Source: Paenibacillus catalpae (GTDB taxonomy: Bacteria > Bacillota > Bacilli > Paenibacillales > Paenibacillaceae). From it: 64,000 nt of DNA. Position 1 is the first letter of the stretch. Each line of letters begins with the position of its first letter. Position numbers and translations under genes: made by a program. The notes under the pieces are model-generated. The model saw only the letters and a program-made list of their open reading frames with translations, had not been told where the DNA came from and did no database searches. The DNA lies in NCBI RefSeq assembly GCF_900112695.1, contig NZ_FOMT01000001.1:1364001-1428000 (forward strand). Direction: 5' to 3'. This document shows, in pieces, positions 17,309 through 24,780 of the stretch.

Positions 17309-17868
17309 GGTCCTATTACTGGTACAATCTGCATGGCAACAGCCTGCCGTTTATGGAAACCTTCCATCTGCTGCATACCTCGTATATACCAAACGCGGGC
17401 ATTGGTCATTTGTTTCTAAAAGGCCTCGAGGCGGTAAAGCATCGAAGCGACGGCGTGGACATGCAGACGATGTCTATTCTAACCTGCGCGGAGATTATGA
17501 TGGCCCTTCAGCATTCAGTGAAGCAGGCTGCTGACTATTACTCCCCCGTCATGAGCCGAATGAAGCTCTATCTGGATCAGCTTGTCGGGGAGACTTTCCG
17601 TTCGGAAGATTTCGCCGGGCATATGGGTCTCTCATTCAAGCAATTAAACCGTATTTTCAAGCAGCATACGGCGATTACCATTTATCAGTATGTGTTGAAC
17701 AGAAAGCTGGATATCGCCAAAATGATGCTGCAGGATACCGAAATGCCTGTCGGCGATATCGCCGCCCATCTTGGTTACGACGACCCGCAGTATTTCTCGA
17801 ATCTCTTCAAGCAAAAGGCGGGTATGTCCCCAACATTGTACCGGCAACGCGCCAAGGGAATGATTTAG
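17308..17868 (+). pseudogene. AraC-family regulator with 5' part deleted
   Basis: The frame from 17308 reads WSYYWYNLHGNSLPFMETF, the middle of an AraC cupin-type sensing domain, and then a linker and a complete AraC DNA-binding domain (FAGHMGLSFKQLNRIFKQHT, IAAHLGYDDPQYFSNLFKQK). The first 80-100 residues and the start codon region are missing. The first internal ATG (17353) has no good ribosome binding site. It is divergent from the GH51 fragment, and the two remnants meet at about 17308. An AraC gene divergent from a glycosidase is a normal arrangement, so one deletion may have removed both 5' ends and the shared promoter. Confidence 0.8.
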
Positions 17869-18251
17869 TTCCTTCGAATCGCAGCACGGGACAACTCATC
17901 CGCTGTTTTGTTATCAGAGCTTGGAATCCACTTCATAAAAAACAAATCGAATTGCTTCGTAAGTTTGAGCGCTTCTTGCAGCAGCGGAGTATATTTTTTG
18001 TTTTTCACAAATTCGATCTCTACTGCCCGATTGACAACCTGCGAATCCGTTCGAAAGGATACGGTTTTGTATGCCTTGTCAACGCATATCTCTAATGCAA
18101 GGATAAAAGTACGAAACTCAGCTTCATGGTTGTCCATTTCACCTAATGGCACGGAGTAACGTTCTACTTCCCCATTATTTTTAATAAAGATACCCGCGCC
18201 GCTAAGCCCTGGATTGCCAGCGCTTGCAGCATCAATATAAACCTCAATCAT
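17865..18251 (-). CDS. RNase HI-family protein
   Basis: A 128-residue RNase H-fold protein. The catalytic acids can be placed: Asp in EVYIDAASAGNPG, Glu in NHEAEFRTF, Asp in FRTDSQVV and Asp in the C-terminal DNKTADELSR. It would cut RNA in RNA-DNA hybrids, or be a relative such as YpdQ/YpeP. ATG 18251 has AGGAGG 8 nt upstream; the frame extends nine codons more without a better site. Its stop overlaps the convergent AraC remnant by 4 nt. Confidence 0.8.
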   Translation of the reverse strand: MIEVYIDAASAGNPGLSGAGIFIKNNGEVERYSVPLGEMDNHEAEFRTFILALEICVDKAYKTVSFRTDSQVVNRAVEIEFVKNKKYTPLLQEALKLTKQFDLFFMKWIPSSDNKTADELSRAAIRRN

Positions 18252-18317
18252 TGCAAATGCCTCCTGGACGCAAGCCAATCTTTATGACCTTTATGAACTT
18301 CGTGATTTGATTTATGG

Positions 18318-18788
18318 TTAGAACAATCCTCTGCGAATCAGATTAGCGGTTACCGGGGCTTTGCCTGCTTCCCTCGACCAAACGGACAATTGACCAACAT
18401 GGTGAATTTCATGGGCAATGACATGCCGCATAATCTCTCCATGTTTGAAGGTGACCGGCTCCCCCTTTGGTGAAATATCTGTTAAGACCTTCATTTCCAT
18501 CTCATCGGTCCACGACATGACAAAAGATCGAACCTCCTCGTGAAACCTCTCGGATAGTTCCATTACTTGCTGCAGGCTGGCATAGGCTTCGAACGGTTCT
18601 GTGAATTCCGGCTTCCCTTGCAGGACGCAAAGCCAGCTGTATTCCACATCCACAATATGAAATAAAGTATGTAAAATGCCACCGATTCCGCCTGTCCGCT
18701 TCTTCATCAGCTCTTCCTGCGATACCTCCTGGCACCAATTGAACCAATCTTGTCGGACTTGCCAGTTATATTCGAACAATTTCAACAT
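18318..18788 (-). CDS. DinB-family protein
   Basis: A 156-residue four-helix bundle of the DinB/YfiT type. The likely metal-binding histidines are H44 (TLFHIVDVEYSW), H126 and H130 (VIAHEIHHVGQLSVW). Members of this fold include thiol-dependent S-transferases; the partner here is unknown. It is a single gene between the RNase H and LysR genes. Confidence 0.85.
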   Translation of the reverse strand: MLKLFEYNWQVRQDWFNWCQEVSQEELMKKRTGGIGGILHTLFHIVDVEYSWLCVLQGKPEFTEPFEAYASLQQVMELSERFHEEVRSFVMSWTDEMEMKVLTDISPKGEPVTFKHGEIMRHVIAHEIHHVGQLSVWSREAGKAPVTANLIRRGLF

Positions 18789-18824
18789 TTATTTAACCTC
18801 CTTAAATATCGTTCATTAATGTCG

Positions 18825-19712
18825 TTAAGTATTTTGTTTAGATAGCGTCTCAAAGTAATCGACTACAACCTCGCGAAAGGCCATAGCTGCCCGTGACATG
18901 TACCTGCTCTTATGCCATAACAAAGCGATCTCCCGAACCAGCTCCATATTGTCAACCTGGAGATAAACTACCTGTTCACGCGAGTGCCTTGCCGTTCCAG
19001 GTATAAAGGCTATGCCGATTTCAGCTTCCACAAGCGAAAGGATTCTTGCGGGCTCATCCCCTTCGTACACAAACTTCGGTTCAAAGCCGGCTGATTTACA
19101 TATCGAGTCTACCAGATCACGGGTACCGTAGCCTTTCTTCACTCCAACAAACCATTCACCCTTCAGCTCGGTTAAGGATACACAGCTTCGTTCTGCCAGA
19201 CGATGCCCTTTTGGTACGGCTACAAGGATGGGATCGATGTACATGATCTGACACGCAATGTCTCCCCCTTCAATCGGGGGTGAGGACAAACAGAAATCAA
19301 TCTCTCCTCGATGGAGATGCGCAATCATCTCTTCCGTGGTCAACATTTGTACATGAAATTGAATATTCGGTTTCTTCTTTCGAAACTCGCGAAGAATATT
19401 GGGCAACATGCTTGCGGTATTCACCGCCATTTCGATTGTGCCATACTCCGGGCTGGATTCATCACTCAGCTCTTGCTTGCCCTGTTCCAGCTCGAACAAA
19501 GCCCGCTCAGCGCGGAGAAGGAATCTGCTGCCGGAATCATTCAAACGCAGCTTTCTCCCTACCCGGTCAAATAAAGGGACACCTAAATCCTCCTCCAGAC
19601 GTTGAATCGTCTTGCTTAGCGAAGATTGCGTCACATGTAAGCTGCGCGCCGCTTCGGTCACATGCTCTAAGCGGGCTACTGTCAGAAAATATTGCAATTG
19701 AAGAAGCTCCAT
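18825..19712 (-). CDS. LysR family transcriptional regulator
   Basis: A 295-residue LysR protein. N-terminal HTH MELLQLQYFLTVARLEHVTE with AARSLHVTQSSLSKTIQRLE, then a periplasmic-binding-like effector domain (PNILREFRKKKPNIQFHVQM). It is divergent from the MFS gene at 19832 with a 119-bp gap, the standard layout in which a LysR protein controls the neighbouring transporter. A TATAAT for this gene lies at 19752-19757 (minus strand). The effector is unknown. Confidence 0.88.
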   Translation of the reverse strand: MELLQLQYFLTVARLEHVTEAARSLHVTQSSLSKTIQRLEEDLGVPLFDRVGRKLRLNDSGSRFLLRAERALFELEQGKQELSDESSPEYGTIEMAVNTASMLPNILREFRKKKPNIQFHVQMLTTEEMIAHLHRGEIDFCLSSPPIEGGDIACQIMYIDPILVAVPKGHRLAERSCVSLTELKGEWFVGVKKGYGTRDLVDSICKSAGFEPKFVYEGDEPARILSLVEAEIGIAFIPGTARHSREQVVYLQVDNMELVREIALLWHKSRYMSRAAMAFREVVVDYFETLSKQNT

Positions 19713-19831
19713 ATTCCTGCACCATCCGTTTCATTCCTTCAAGTCAATGAAATTATAACATGAAATGCGTTGGAATAAATGACGGACTTCCCGTACGATG
19801 GGTTCAAGATTTATATAGGGAGTGACCAATA

Positions 19832-21223
19832 ATGAGTGCTCGTAACAGATGGCTGATGATTGCCGTTGGACTCGGGATCCTGCTGAACCCGTTAAATTCT
19901 TCCATGATTTCTGTAGCTTTGGCAAAGCTGCAAACGGAATACCAGCTTGACTACACAGGTGTATCCTGGATTATTTTTTCCTTCTACATAGCGAGCGCAA
20001 TTGCTCAACCTGTCATGGGAAGAGCCAGTGACTTGTTTGGCCGAAGAAAAATATTTCTATCCGGGCTGGTTGTCGCATTTATTGCTTCCTTATTAGCCCC
20101 ACTGTCACCAAGCTTTGGATGGCTGATTGTGTTCCGCATTGTACAATCGATTGGAACAAGCATGATGGTTGCGGTAGGCATGGCCATTGTCCGGATTTAT
20201 ATTACTGACAAACAGGCAGCCGCCTTGTCCATGTTGTCCATCTTTCTATCCGGTGCTGCTGCCATTGGCCCTTTTATCGGAGGCGTGCTCATACACTGGT
20301 GGGATTGGCCGGCAATTTTCTTCGTCAACATTCCGTTTGCAGTGGCAAGCTTTCTATTGGCTTGGAAAACCATTCCCAAGGAGCAGCCGCATCCTTCCCA
20401 TACAAGCAGCCTTTCCATTCGTAATTGGCTTAACCTAATTGATGCATCAGGAATTATGCTCTTTACAGTGGGTCTGGTTGCCTTGCTTGTTGGGTTAATG
20501 TCGTTGGATTCATCCGGACAGATCTCAATAAGCTATTGTATGGTCGGAATCGTCGGCCTTGTTGTGCTTGGTGCTTTCGTAAGACATGAGCTAAAAGCAG
20601 ATTCACCTTTTATCCCCTTGCGAACCTTTGCCCAATATCCTGCGATGACCTGGGTTAATATTCAATTCCTCCTCGTTAATATCCTGTTTTATTCGCTCTT
20701 CTTCGGATTGCCGTCCTACTTGCAAATCGTTCGGCATGTCAGCGAGTTCCATACCGGCATTCTTATGCTCAGCTTAGGCTTATGCTCGCTGGTTGCTTCG
20801 CCCGTAGCAGGAAGATGGATTGATAAATCGGGACCTCGGCCAGCCTTGTTCTTATCCGCCATTCTGATGGTGCTAGGCTCCGTATGGATCGTGACCTTAA
20901 ATGAATCTTCACCCGTCATCAGCGTGAGTCTTGCGTTAACTGCTTTTGGAATTAGCAACGGGCTAAACAGCGTAGGCATGCAAACGGCTTTGTTCAACAG
21001 CTCTCCCAAAGAAATGATAGGCGTCGCATCCGGCTTATTTAATACATCAAGATACCTCGGCACGATCATCTCATCTTTACTAACAGGTGTCATAATGGGA
21101 GGAGAATTCAGCTTCGCAGGATTTCGGCTGCTGGGCATTATCCTGACGGTCATCGCCTTAACGCTGGTCTTCATGAGCTGGCGGAGGGTACAGTCCGTCC
21201 AATTACAGGAGTCGAAGGTTTAA
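19832..21223 (+). CDS. MFS multidrug-type transporter (DHA2-like, about 14 helices)
   Basis: A 463-residue polytopic protein. Motif A is GRASDLFGRRKIFLSG (about residues 62-77) and motif C-like sequence is GAAAIGPFIGGVLIHWW, typical of drug/proton antiporters of the DHA2 group. GGGAGTG lies 9 nt before the ATG. It is probably controlled by the divergent LysR regulator. Substrate not predictable. Confidence 0.87.
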   Translation: MSARNRWLMIAVGLGILLNPLNSSMISVALAKLQTEYQLDYTGVSWIIFSFYIASAIAQPVMGRASDLFGRRKIFLSGLVVAFIASLLAPLSPSFGWLIVFRIVQSIGTSMMVAVGMAIVRIYITDKQAAALSMLSIFLSGAAAIGPFIGGVLIHWWDWPAIFFVNIPFAVASFLLAWKTIPKEQPHPSHTSSLSIRNWLNLIDASGIMLFTVGLVALLVGLMSLDSSGQISISYCMVGIVGLVVLGAFVRHELKADSPFIPLRTFAQYPAMTWVNIQFLLVNILFYSLFFGLPSYLQIVRHVSEFHTGILMLSLGLCSLVASPVAGRWIDKSGPRPALFLSAILMVLGSVWIVTLNESSPVISVSLALTAFGISNGLNSVGMQTALFNSSPKEMIGVASGLFNTSRYLGTIISSLLTGVIMGGEFSFAGFRLLGIILTVIALTLVFMSWRRVQSVQLQESKV

Positions 21224-21244
21224 AGGGTTACTATTCGAACAACA

Positions 21245-22729
21245 TTAGACCGGATCAGCCGGTGCATATCGGCATTTGCTCGCTTGTTCAAAGGCATAGG
21301 CTATCCGGAAAAGAGTAGGCTCGCTGTAGGCGGTACCCACGAAAGTAATCCCTTGCGGACCTTTTGTCGTATAGCCTCCTTCAGCGATGATGCCTGTCTC
21401 TGCATAACCTCCCGGTACGGTAATGGCAGGATATCCTGCACGAGCGGAAATATCCATCCCTTCCTCGTTGCCTAAGAAGAGCAAGGCGTCCAGCTTATAT
21501 TCGCGGACGGCATAGTCAATCCCTTGATTCCGGGCTATCTCACGGTTAGACCGCAGACTCTCGAGATACTCCTGTTCCGTTAAAGCACCGCTTGTTTCAT
21601 TCGACCAGATTAGCGTGCCCTGTCCATATTGCAGCGCAACATCTCGATTCGCTTCGTTATAAGCGATAAGTTCATCTAACGTCCGGACAGATGCACCGGT
21701 GCCAGCTTTGGCCAAATAATCGTTAAGCCCTTTTTTGAACTCGAACCGCATGACGTCCCAGTCCCACTTGGCATTCTCGCAAGGGAGCGACACCGGATCT
21801 ACGATAATGGCGCCTCGCTCAGCGCATAAGCTGATCGCCCGCTTGATAATATCGGCCCTGGCTTCATCGAGTGCTTGATAATAATGCCGCGGAATGCCTA
21901 TTCTCGCACCTTTTAAACCGTTTATTTCCAAGAAGGCAGTGTAATCCGTATAGGCTGCTCTCCCTTCCCCATCCATAGCCGCGTCAGCGCGATCAACCGC
22001 CGTCATGGCACCAAGCAATATTGCCGCGTCCCTCACCGTTCTTGTCATGGGACCGGCGGAATCTTGGGCTTGCGAGATAGGAATAATCCCTGAACGACTA
22101 ACTAATCCTATCGTCGGCTTAATGCCAACGATGTTGTTTTGGGACGACGGACTGATGATGGAGCCTGATGTTTCGGTCCCGATAGCAGCAGCACATAAAT
22201 TCGCGGCAACCGCTGCGCCTGAGCCTGAACTCGAGCCGCCCACGAACAACTCGCCCGGACCATATGGATTAAGGGTCAATCCACCTCTGGAGCTATACCC
22301 CGCCAACATCGTATTTGACATAAAGTTCGCCCATTCCGTCATATTTGCCTTGCCTAGGAAAATAGCTCCACCAGCTCTTAATTGCTCTGCTACGGCCGAA
22401 TCCGAAGGAGCAAAATGCTCTGCCAAAGCGACAGAACCGGCGCTGGTATGCATGTTGTCTCCAGTATCGATATTGTCCTTAAGCAAAATCGGAATGCCGT
22501 GCAGCGGCCCGCGAGCTCCGCGTTCCCGCCGCTCCTCGTCAAGTGCCTTCGCAATTGCGATTGCATCAGGGTTAACTTCGAGTACCGCTTTCACAATTGG
22601 ATTGATTCGGTCGATCCGCTCCAAATACCAGCAGACACATTCCTCCGAAGTCAGCTGTCGCGCTTCCATCGCAGCTTGCAAGTAAGCAATGTCTGCTTCT
22701 AATAATCGTTCTTTAATTGTTTGGTCCAT
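21245..22729 (-). CDS. Amidase (amidase signature family)
   Basis: A 494-residue amidase-signature enzyme. The Ser-cisSer-Lys triad is seen as K84 in GIPILLKDNIDT, the Gly/Ser-rich GGSSSGSGAAVAANL (164-178) and the nucleophile S190 in GTETSGS. It hydrolyses a carboxamide. There is no GatB/GatC gene nearby and the C-terminal part differs from GatA, so it is a free amidase of unknown substrate. Its end lies 22 bp from the convergent MFS gene, and its own terminator is not between them. Confidence 0.87.
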   Translation of the reverse strand: MDQTIKERLLEADIAYLQAAMEARQLTSEECVCWYLERIDRINPIVKAVLEVNPDAIAIAKALDEERRERGARGPLHGIPILLKDNIDTGDNMHTSAGSVALAEHFAPSDSAVAEQLRAGGAIFLGKANMTEWANFMSNTMLAGYSSRGGLTLNPYGPGELFVGGSSSGSGAAVAANLCAAAIGTETSGSIISPSSQNNIVGIKPTIGLVSRSGIIPISQAQDSAGPMTRTVRDAAILLGAMTAVDRADAAMDGEGRAAYTDYTAFLEINGLKGARIGIPRHYYQALDEARADIIKRAISLCAERGAIIVDPVSLPCENAKWDWDVMRFEFKKGLNDYLAKAGTGASVRTLDELIAYNEANRDVALQYGQGTLIWSNETSGALTEQEYLESLRSNREIARNQGIDYAVREYKLDALLFLGNEEGMDISARAGYPAITVPGGYAETGIIAEGGYTTKGPQGITFVGTAYSEPTLFRIAYAFEQASKCRYAPADPV

Positions 22730-22864
22730 AGCTAACAGCCTCCTATTATTGCTTTATCCCTATCATCCGTTCAATTTGCATACTCTCATTAAGTTTACCA
22801 TTTAACACCAGTTCATAGCTGATAAAAAACATATTTAGTTATCTTAGCTAGAGGTAAATAAATA

Positions 22865-22893
22865 AAAAGCTGCCGAATCTGCCGACAGCTTTT
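22865..22893. terminator. Hairpin upstream of the amidase gene
   Basis: Arms AAAAGCTG (22865-22872) and CAGCTTTT (22886-22893). On the minus strand it is followed by TTTTTATTTATT, so it should end the transcript of the GNAT gene at 22993-23469. Confidence 0.65.
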
Positions 22894-22992
22894 CTCCCTT
22901 GCTCAAATATGATAAAAAAACCATTCGATTGCTCAAAGCTTTCTCCACAATCTTCGTGTAATCCATGTTTGCCTCCTGCCTATCCTTGCACA

Positions 22993-23469
22993 TTAGAGCC
23001 GCAATACGGTTATTTGCTCGTCATGGACGATTTCACCGCAGTCACGGAAGCCAAAGCTCTCATACAGCTTGCTGGCGACTATATTATCGTCCTTATAAGG
23101 AATCCAGCAATATTGCGCAGGTCCTGCAGGGAAGGAGCGGATAAATTCCAGGATTTTCGCCATAGCTTCCCGGCCATATCCTCTGTTCTGGTATTGCGAG
23201 GCAATCATCAAACGCAAGATGCAGTAGGCGTCATCCGCCATAGTCGGGAGATCATAGCTAGTAAGTTTATAGGTGATCATCACAAAACCAACCGGCTGCT
23301 CATCCGCATAAATGGCAAAAGGAAAAGGATGTCCCCCATTAGTGGCAAGGACATAACAAGAAGCTACACTAGACAGGTTGGATGCAACAAACTGCCTTTG
23401 ATCTTCAGAAACCTCCAGGTTAAAAATGGCGCGTCGGTTATCCAGCGTAATCTTTCGAAGCGTAATCAT
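22993..23469 (-). CDS. GNAT N-acetyltransferase, BltD-like
   Basis: A 158-residue GNAT protein with the acetyl-CoA binding motif QYQNRGYGREAMAKI and the C-terminal ASKLYESFGFRD. The start ITLRKITLDNRRAIFNLEVS and general layout resemble BltD-type polyamine acetyltransferases, but the substrate is not certain. GGGAG lies 9 nt before the ATG. A single gene with its own terminator. Confidence 0.83.
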   Translation of the reverse strand: MITLRKITLDNRRAIFNLEVSEDQRQFVASNLSSVASCYVLATNGGHPFPFAIYADEQPVGFVMITYKLTSYDLPTMADDAYCILRLMIASQYQNRGYGREAMAKILEFIRSFPAGPAQYCWIPYKDDNIVASKLYESFGFRDCGEIVHDEQITVLRL

Positions 23470-23597
23470 TCAGGACTACTCCCTTCCGTTTGTGTTGCGG
23501 CCGCTTATTCACAATACAATTAATGCCAAAAAAGGTATAGACTTATGTTGAAATTTTTTGTAGAGTATTATGTATCCATGGCATTTTTAAGCAATAT

Positions 23598-23636
23598 GAA
23601 CAACAGCAGCTCGTCTTCTGACAGCTGCTGTTGTTC
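23598..23636. terminator. Perfect 14-bp stem-loop, likely terminator of the kinase-like gene
   Basis: GAACAACAGCAGCT (23598-23611) and its exact complement (23623-23636) with an 11-nt loop stand just past the stop of the NTPase gene. The flank has only weak T tracts. Confidence 0.6.
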
Positions 23637-23652
23637 TGCTATTCTGTACATT

Positions 23653-24297
23653 TTATTTAATTGTGCCCTTTTCTAGAATAGAACCTTCCTGGGAGGTTCT
23701 AATGACGAAATCGAAATTACAATGATAAGGGTGCATGAACAAATCATACTGAGCTCTCCGCTGCTTGTGAGATTTCCTTAATGCATCTATGTCTGTTCCT
23801 CTTTCCGTTACATCACGAACGCTTCTCCTCAATAGTTCGGTTTCCCCATCCGTATATAAATAAATTTTAAGATCATACAAATCGGGATCCGTAAAAGCAA
23901 CGGTCATGCCTTCCACGATCGTTATATGTTTCTTCGAAGAAACCAAGACGCTTTTTGAAAATCCCGTGTCTATGGTATAGAAATCCAGACCCTCTCTCAG
24001 CATATGTAAGTCTCTCTCTAAAGCGGCAGCATGATGAGCAACGGGATGACATGCAGTCATCTTCTCCTGATGCTGTTCATTGTTATATTCATAGTTGATC
24101 AAGGTGTATTTTCTGAGCGCAGAACCAATTATATAGGGATCTGTATTTATACAATTTACAGAGTCATGTCCCGCAAGTTTAATAAGATGACGCGCAAAAG
24201 TAGTCTTCCCGGAAGCGCCATGACCCGAAATTCCAATGATGAATCTATTATCCACTCTGCTGATTAGATCGGCCATTTCACGTATCAGCTTGTCCAT
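23653..24297 (-). CDS. Uridine-kinase-like P-loop NTPase
   Basis: A 214-residue protein starting at ATG 24297 (GAGGAGG 5 nt upstream), nine codons inside the longest frame. The Walker A is GISGHGASGKTTFA. A DxD-type INTDPYI follows, and a lid-like RRSVRDVTERGTD region with many Arg is present. This pattern is typical of the uridine kinase / phosphoribulokinase superfamily, which phosphorylates nucleosides or other small alcohols. The exact substrate is unknown. Alone in its transcript. Confidence 0.8.
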   Translation of the reverse strand: MDKLIREMADLISRVDNRFIIGISGHGASGKTTFARHLIKLAGHDSVNCINTDPYIIGSALRKYTLINYEYNNEQHQEKMTACHPVAHHAAALERDLHMLREGLDFYTIDTGFSKSVLVSSKKHITIVEGMTVAFTDPDLYDLKIYLYTDGETELLRRSVRDVTERGTDIDALRKSHKQRRAQYDLFMHPYHCNFDFVIRTSQEGSILEKGTIK

Positions 24298-24394
24298 GTG
24301 TACCTCCTCGTTTAAAGAATTCATTCTTCCAGCCTGAAGCGCAGACTTCTATTTTTACCATAGTTACTTATTTGCGTCCAGCTATACTATGTTC

Positions 24395-24437
24395 AACAAC
24401 AACAAGAGCTGATCGATGATCAGCTCTTGTTGTTGTT
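24395..24437. terminator. Perfect 20-bp stem-loop after the small acidic gene
   Basis: AACAACAACAAGAGCTGATC (24395-24414) and its exact complement (24418-24437) leave only a 3-nt loop. It ends the toxin-like/partner operon. It shares the AACAAC and AGCTG elements with the stem at 23598. Confidence 0.65.
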
Positions 24438-24448
24438 AAGCTTCTTAT

Positions 24449-24778
24449 TTACCCGATATAAACAACCGCTCCACCGCGCTTAAACGCACCCGGCAGCTCG
24501 GTCTCCAGCAGATTCAATCTGCGCAGCATATGTTCCGCAGCATCACCGCTCATCTTGGATGTCACCCATTCCTTCAGCTTGGAGATTTCTTCGAGAATGA
24601 CGGGAACATCCTCTCTCTCCACATCCGTGCCCCCTTGGAACAAGGCTGCCCATTCCAGCCCCAGCTCTTCGACTGCCGGCTCCCAATACTGTTTGTAAAA
24701 TGCCTCCGTTGCAACCGGCAGATTAAACGAACGTTCGAATTCATCCTCAGGATCAATGATAAAGGCGCTAATCGACAT
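24449..24778 (-). CDS. Small acidic protein, candidate immunity protein
   Basis: A 109-residue protein, strongly acidic (EERxDVPVILEEISKLKEW-like stretches rich in Glu/Asp), with no membrane segment or signal peptide; I do not recognise a family. Its ATG lies 2 nt after the stop of the protease-nuclease gene, and its GGAG lies in the 3' end of that gene, so the two are translationally linked. Position, size and acidity fit an immunity protein that masks a basic nuclease, as in colicin-type or polymorphic toxin pairs. This role is an inference from context; it could instead be a cofactor or adaptor. Confidence 0.75.
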   Translation of the reverse strand: MSISAFIIDPEDEFERSFNLPVATEAFYKQYWEPAVEELGLEWAALFQGGTDVEREDVPVILEEISKLKEWVTSKMSGDAAEHMLRRLNLLETELPGAFKRGGAVVYIG

Positions 24779-24780
24779 GT

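Noticed and set aside
22909..23523. 204-codon plus-strand frame antisense to the GNAT gene
   Set aside because: The GNAT protein on the other strand has clear motifs, whereas this frame has no recognisable domain or start signal.
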